17,605 bases of DNA from Gammaproteobacteria bacterium (lineage in GTDB: Bacteria; Pseudomonadota; Gammaproteobacteria; Pseudomonadales; Pseudohongiellaceae): positions 1 through 17,605 of the forward strand of contig RKSA01000200.1 in assembly GCA_007571115.1 (NCBI GenBank), in the 5' to 3' direction. The notes beneath the pieces are model-generated. The model searched no databases and had not been told where the DNA came from. It worked only from the letters and a program-made list of their open reading frames with translations. Positions 14,328-17,605 of this stretch are shown here, piece by piece. Within the stretch, counting starts at the first letter, position 1, and each line of letters begins with the position of its first letter. A program made the position numbers and the translations under genes.

Positions 14328-15281
14328 GTGAATCCCGACTTTCTCGAATTCGAACAACCGATCGCTGAACTCGAAGGCAAGATCAGCGAGTTGCGCCTCG
14401 TTGGCAGCGACAACGAGCTCAACATCAGCGAGGAAATCCAGAACTTGCGGCAGAAAAGCGAGCGGCTCACGGCGAAGATCTACGCCGACCTGAGCCCCTG
14501 GCAGATCTGCCAGGTGGCGCGCCATCCGCTGCGGCCCTACACCCTCGACTACATTGAGGCGATCCTCACCGATTTCGACGAATTGCACGGCGACCGCCTG
14601 CAAGCCGATGACCAGGCGATCATCGGCGGGTTGGCGAAGCTCGAAGGCCGCCCGGTGATGGTGATCGGCCACCAGAAAGGCCGCGGCACCCGGGCGAAGA
14701 TCCGCCACAACTTCGGCATGCCGCGCCCCGAGGGGTATCGCAAGGCCCGGCGCCTCGTCGAGCTCGCTGAACGCTTCCGCCTGCCGGTGATCTGCTTCAT
14801 CGACACCCCAGGCGCGTATCCGGGAATGGATTCCGAAGAACGCGGAATCAACGAGGCGATCGCCGAGAACATGGCGCTGATGTCCCGGGTTCGCACTCCG
14901 CTGATCGCGACCGTTACCGGCGAGGCGAATTCCGGCGGCGCCATCGCCATCGGCGTCAGCGATCAGTTGAACATGCTGCAATACTCGACGTATACCGTGA
15001 TCACTCCCGAAGGCTGCGCGACGATCCTGTGGAAGTCGGCCGAATTCGCCGCCGCCGCAGCCGAGGCGATGGGAGTCACTGCCGAGCGGCTCAAGGAGCT
15101 TGGCATTGTCGATCACATCATCGCCGAACCGCTGGGTGGCGCCCATCGCGATCTTGCCGCAGTCTCGGCGAGCATCAAGTCGGCCTTGCTCGACCAGCTC
15201 GAACAACTGGCCGCCATGGACCTCGACGATCTCGTCGAGCGCCGCTATCGCCGCCTGATGCGTTACGGAATCAGCAGTTGA
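14328..15281 (+). CDS. accA: Acetyl-CoA carboxylase carboxyltransferase subunit alpha
   Basis: AccA forms the alpha2beta2 carboxyltransferase with AccD, moving CO2 from carboxybiotin to acetyl-CoA to make malonyl-CoA for fatty-acid synthesis. The 317 residues align along their whole length with E. coli AccA (319): LEFEQPIAELEGKI, ARHPLRPYTLDYI, IGHQKGRGT, NFGMPRPEGYRKA, FIDTPGAYPG, LQYSTYTVITPEGCATILWKS and the ending RRYRRLMRYG. The crotonase-fold oxyanion glycines are kept as G203-G204 in SGGA. The two residues before that Ser are Ala200-Asn201 (GEANSGG), whereas E. coli has Gly-Gly (GEGGSGG). The GTG start at 14328 is preceded by CAGGAG at 14311-14316, eleven bases away. accD is not in the window. 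Confidence 0.97.
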   Translation: MNPDFLEFEQPIAELEGKISELRLVGSDNELNISEEIQNLRQKSERLTAKIYADLSPWQICQVARHPLRPYTLDYIEAILTDFDELHGDRLQADDQAIIGGLAKLEGRPVMVIGHQKGRGTRAKIRHNFGMPRPEGYRKARRLVELAERFRLPVICFIDTPGAYPGMDSEERGINEAIAENMALMSRVRTPLIATVTGEANSGGAIAIGVSDQLNMLQYSTYTVITPEGCATILWKSAEFAAAAAEAMGVTAERLKELGIVDHIIAEPLGGAHRDLAAVSASIKSALLDQLEQLAAMDLDDLVERRYRRLMRYGISS

Positions 15282-15322
15282 TTCGCCAGCCGCACCAGCG
15301 CCAGCCATGGCACGAGTCGGCG

Positions 15323-15332
15323 GCGCTAGCGC
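15323..15332. other. Perfect palindrome in the accA-tilS gap
   Basis: GCGCTAGCGC at 15323-15332 is a ten-base perfect palindrome in the 90-base gap between accA and tilS. It is flanked at distance by CGCCAGC (15284-15290) and its complement GCTGGCG (15338-15344). Together they could fold into a loose stem, but no U-run follows. It may be an operator, a weak structure, or chance. Confidence 0.25.
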
Positions 15333-15371
15333 GAGCCGCTGGCGTATCTTCGCAGAGTCCGGTTTACCGCC

Positions 15372-16832
15372 ATGTCCAGAATCGACAGCGCCCTGGCCTT
15401 TCTCGCCGACCTGCCTGACGATGCGCGCATCGCCGTCGGCTTCAGCGGCGGCCTCGATTCGCTGACCTTGCTGCACGAGGTCCGGCAGCGATTGCCCCAG
15501 AGGGCGCATCTGCGCGCCTTGCACGTCCATCACGGCTTGCACGAGCACGCCGACCGCTGGCAACGCTTCTGCCGCGAGCATTGCCAGTGCGAGCGAATCC
15601 CCCTCGAAGTGTTGCGCGTGGCGCCGCCAGCGACCGGCGCCAGCCTGGAAAATCGCGCCAGGCTCGCGCGCTACCGCGCCTTCGCCAAGGCCTTGCAGTC
15701 AGGCGAGCTGCTGCTGCTCGCGCACCATCTCGACGACCAGGTCGAAACCCTGCTATTGCGCCTCTTGCGCGGCGCCGGCCCGCCAGGGCTGAGCGGAATT
15801 CCCGCGCGACGCAGCCTCGGGCAGGGCGCCTTGCTGCGGCCGTTCCTGCAATTGCCGCGAAGCGAACTCGAAAGCCATGCGCGCTCCCAGGGCCTGGACT
15901 GGATCGACGACGAATCGAACCGCGACACGCGCTTCGACCGCAATTACTGCCGCCACGCAATCCTTCCCCTGCTCGAGGAGCGCTGGCCGCGCTACCGCGA
16001 AAGCTGGGAGCGCTCGCGAGGCCTGCTCGCCGAGTCGCGGCAGTTGCTCGACGAGCTCGCAAGGCTCGATCTCGCCAGTTGCGCCGCCGAGCCCGCAAGC
16101 GAAGGCGAGCCATCGCCATGCGCAGCGCAAACCAGCATCGACGAACTCCGCCCTGGCGAGAAGCTGGCCAGCGCTTCGCTGGCAGCACCGGCCTCGCCCG
16201 CCTGCCTGGCTGACTTGCGCTTCTTGCGCTCCTTGCAAATCGAGCCCCTGCAGCGCCTCAGCGAGCCGCGCCGGCGCAATGCACTGCGTTGCTGGCTCGA
16301 ATGCCACGGCGAATCCCCCCCCGAGGCGAAGCGCCTGCACGAGCTCGCCGGCGCCGTGCTCGCCTCGCGCAGCGACGGCGCCGCAGCCGTCGCCTTCACC
16401 GGTTTCCAGGTGCGGCGATTCGCTGGGGAACTGCATTTCCTTCCCGACCTGCCGCGATTCGACGAGCTCTGGCAAGCCGACTGGAACCCCGCCAAGTCGC
16501 CGCTACTCGAACTGCCAGGCAATGGCAGCCTGCACGCCATCGCCACGAACGAACAGGGTCTTGCCGCCGCAAGCTACCAAATCCGCTATCGCCAGGGCGG
16601 CGAAACATGCCGCCTCGCGAACCGCCGCAGCAGAAAACTGAAGAAGATCCTCAACGAGGCCCGCATCCCCCCCTGGCTGCGCAAGCGCCTGCCACTGCTA
16701 TTCGCAGGCAGCGAACTCGCCGCCATCCCAGGAATCGGCATCGCCGAGTCCGCCAGCGCACAGCCAGGCTACCGCATCGAATGGCGGCATGACTCGACTT
16801 GCACGATTTTTCATCAGCTTCGGCAGAGCTGA
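15372..16832 (+). CDS. tilS: tRNA(Ile)-lysidine synthetase
   Basis: TilS joins lysine to C34 of the CAU-anticodon isoleucine tRNA with ATP, so that it reads AUA and is charged with Ile. The PP-loop SGGLDS is at residues 25-30. LLLAHHLDDQVETLLLRLLRGAGPPGLSGI and NRDTRFDRNYCRHAILPLL complete the catalytic domain (to about residue 200). The C-terminal domain is seen in RQGGETCRLANRRSRKLKKI followed by PPWLRKRLPLLF. At 486 residues it exceeds E. coli TilS (432). Most of the extra length is an Ala/Ser/Glu/Pro-rich stretch around residues 233-275 with no counterpart in E. coli. The ATG at 15372 lacks a clear ribosome site. In Pseudomonas-type order pyrG would follow; here it does not. Confidence 0.96.
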   Translation: MSRIDSALAFLADLPDDARIAVGFSGGLDSLTLLHEVRQRLPQRAHLRALHVHHGLHEHADRWQRFCREHCQCERIPLEVLRVAPPATGASLENRARLARYRAFAKALQSGELLLLAHHLDDQVETLLLRLLRGAGPPGLSGIPARRSLGQGALLRPFLQLPRSELESHARSQGLDWIDDESNRDTRFDRNYCRHAILPLLEERWPRYRESWERSRGLLAESRQLLDELARLDLASCAAEPASEGEPSPCAAQTSIDELRPGEKLASASLAAPASPACLADLRFLRSLQIEPLQRLSEPRRRNALRCWLECHGESPPEAKRLHELAGAVLASRSDGAAAVAFTGFQVRRFAGELHFLPDLPRFDELWQADWNPAKSPLLELPGNGSLHAIATNEQGLAAASYQIRYRQGGETCRLANRRSRKLKKILNEARIPPWLRKRLPLLFAGSELAAIPGIGIAESASAQPGYRIEWRHDSTCTIFHQLRQS

Positions 16833-16861
16833 ACCTGTTCATTCGATTGATTTCTTGCGCC

Positions 16862-16887
16862 GAACTTGTCAAGCTGGCGGCCTCAAA
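16862..16887 (+). promoter_or_regulatory. Possible sigma-E-like promoter for the FN3 gene
   Basis: In the tilS-FN3 spacer (16833-16934) GAACTT at 16862-16867 is followed after 15 bases by TCAAA at 16883-16887. These match the -35 and -10 of sigma-E-type (ECF) promoters; the spacer is one base shorter than the usual 16. Transcription would start near 16893-16895, giving a leader of about 40 bases to the ATG at 16935. A weak CTGGC/GCCAG stem (16874-16878 with 16889-16893) overlaps it and has no U-run, so it does not look like a terminator. Confidence 0.35.
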
Positions 16888-16934
16888 AGCCAGTTCTCCG
16901 CGAAACCAAACAGCCAGCCAGTAGGTAGATGATC

Positions 16935-17605
16935 ATGAGCCCAAGTGAAAACCAGCGACGCTCAGTGGACTGTTCCAACTCGCGAGTCCGTGTGGAAATT
17001 GCGCCGACCACGGAGACATGCCATCGCCCAGCTTCATTCATCATCGGTTCGCACGCCGTCGGCGCACTGTTGCTCGCCCTGGCGCTATTCCTGCCGCCAG
17101 TCGCCATGGCCCAAGATCAGCAAGGCTCAGCGACGGCCTCCGTCCCGGTGAAGCCAGCGTACCTGAAGGCGGAGGTGGTGGCCAGCGGGCAGATCAGGCT
17201 GGGATGGAATATCTTCTCGGGCGGAGTCATCACCAAGTGGGAGTACCGGCAAAAGGAAGGCGGGGGCGTCTATGGTGACTGGACTGCGGTTCTGGGCAGC
17301 AACCAGCGCACGAAAACCCATACGGTCGGTAGCCTGGCGAATGGCACGACCTACACCTTCCAGGTCCGTGCAGTGAACGCATCCGGCAATGGATTGGTTT
17401 CGGACGAGGCGACCGCGATGCCGCTGGCACCCACAGGAATCACGTTGACGGTCGACACCAACCGACCAGAATCGCGCAACCAGAAACGGGTTGACGAGGA
17501 CGGTGGAGCGAGGACCGTGACGGTGACAGCGACGGTCGAAGGCACAACACGGTTCAGTTCGGCCCAGACGGTCACGGTATCCGTGGGTGACAGTGGCGAC
17601 GACGC
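16935..17605 (+). CDS. Secreted or surface protein with fibronectin III and Calx-beta-like domains (partial)
   Basis: The frame is open from ATG 16935 to the right edge (223 residues seen), so the end is missing. An unusually long N-terminal region of about 40 residues precedes a hydrophobic core VGALLLALALFLPPVAMA, with likely cleavage before QD at about residue 60. A fibronectin type III domain follows (about residues 73-165), with WEYRQKEGG, the SLANGTTYTFQVRAVNASG core and VSDEATAMP. Next is the start of a Calx-beta-like repeat (DEDGGARTVTVTATVEGTTR and QTVTVSVGDSGDDA). I recall such FN3/Calx-beta chains from large secreted proteins of marine and sponge-associated bacteria. AGG at 16923-16925 is nine bases upstream of 16935; ATG 16929 and GTG 16992 are alternative starts. 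It uses TCA and CTA codons that its neighbours avoid. Binding partner and function are unknown. Confidence 0.8.
   Translation, partial: MSPSENQRRSVDCSNSRVRVEIAPTTETCHRPASFIIGSHAVGALLLALALFLPPVAMAQDQQGSATASVPVKPAYLKAEVVASGQIRLGWNIFSGGVITKWEYRQKEGGGVYGDWTAVLGSNQRTKTHTVGSLANGTTYTFQVRAVNASGNGLVSDEATAMPLAPTGITLTVDTNRPESRNQKRVDEDGGARTVTVTATVEGTTRFSSAQTVTVSVGDSGDD

Noticed and set aside
16874..16893. Stem CTGGC/GCCAG after tilS as a possible terminator
   Set aside because: Only five base pairs with a ten-base loop and no T-run; it does not meet the pattern of an intrinsic terminator.
17018..17278. An 86-codon + strand frame inside the FN3 gene, and a 68-codon frame at 16945-17151
   Set aside because: Both are out of frame with the FN3/Calx-beta reading frame, which shows real domain sequence and a signal peptide; they are shadows.
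1..17605. CRISPR arrays, insertion sequences, tRNA or rRNA genes, toxin-antitoxin or phage-defence genes
   Set aside because: None was found. Coding density is high, and every gap over 50 bases was read and is described in the features or is too short to hold one.

Overview
The window is a GC-rich piece of a gammaproteobacterial chromosome. Thirteen housekeeping genes lie on the + strand in the order cdsA (3' end only), dxr, rseP, bamA, skp, lpxD, fabZ, lpxA, lpxB, rnhB, dnaE, accA, tilS. A fourteenth gene, a surface or secreted fibronectin-type protein, runs off the right edge. The order cdsA-dxr-rseP and the direct accA-tilS neighbourhood follow the arrangement I recall from Pseudomonas-type gammaproteobacteria; in E. 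coli dxr precedes cdsA and ldcC and another gene sit between accA and tilS. The species cannot be named from this, but a marine or host-associated gammaproteobacterium fits the last gene.

Layout. 1-1605: end of CDP-diacylglycerol synthase, then the first committed enzyme of the MEP isoprenoid pathway, joined by a GTGA overlap. 1606-1725: a structured spacer with a hairpin and 12-base tandem repeats. 1726-10049: the cell-envelope block, with the site-2 protease RseP, the outer-membrane assembly protein BamA, the periplasmic chaperone Skp, and the early lipid A enzymes LpxD, LpxA and LpxB with FabZ embedded among them. Genes here overlap or nearly touch, except around bamA and skp. 10070-14303: RNase HII and the replicative DNA polymerase III alpha subunit. 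14328-15281: the acetyl-CoA carboxylase alpha subunit. 15372-16832: tRNA(Ile)-lysidine synthetase. 16833-16934: a spacer with a possible sigma-E-like promoter. 16935-end: the fibronectin III / Calx-beta-like protein, found where I would expect pyrG from Pseudomonas-type synteny.

How the genes work together. RseP performs the intramembrane cut that releases sigma E when outer-membrane protein folding fails. BamA and Skp carry out that folding, and LpxA/LpxD/LpxB supply the lipid A of the same membrane. A near-ideal sigma-E-type promoter (GGAACTT, 16-base spacer, TCGAA) lies inside rseP at 2547-2574, upstream of bamA. This suggests an envelope-stress promoter for the bamA-lpxB block. FabZ, AccA and LpxA/LpxD share the hydroxyacyl-ACP pool, which links fatty-acid and lipid A synthesis.

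Nothing in the 13-gene core looks like an undescribed system. The more unusual points are the internal sigma-E-like promoter, five 11-base tandem repeats forming the entire skp-lpxD junction, the near-total avoidance of TTA/CTA/TCA codons in the core genes but not in the terminal gene, an enlarged BamA loop 6 with a change of codon style after it, and the terminal FN3 gene with its own sigma-E-like promoter candidate. I saw no tRNA, rRNA, CRISPR array, insertion sequence or convincing intrinsic terminator.
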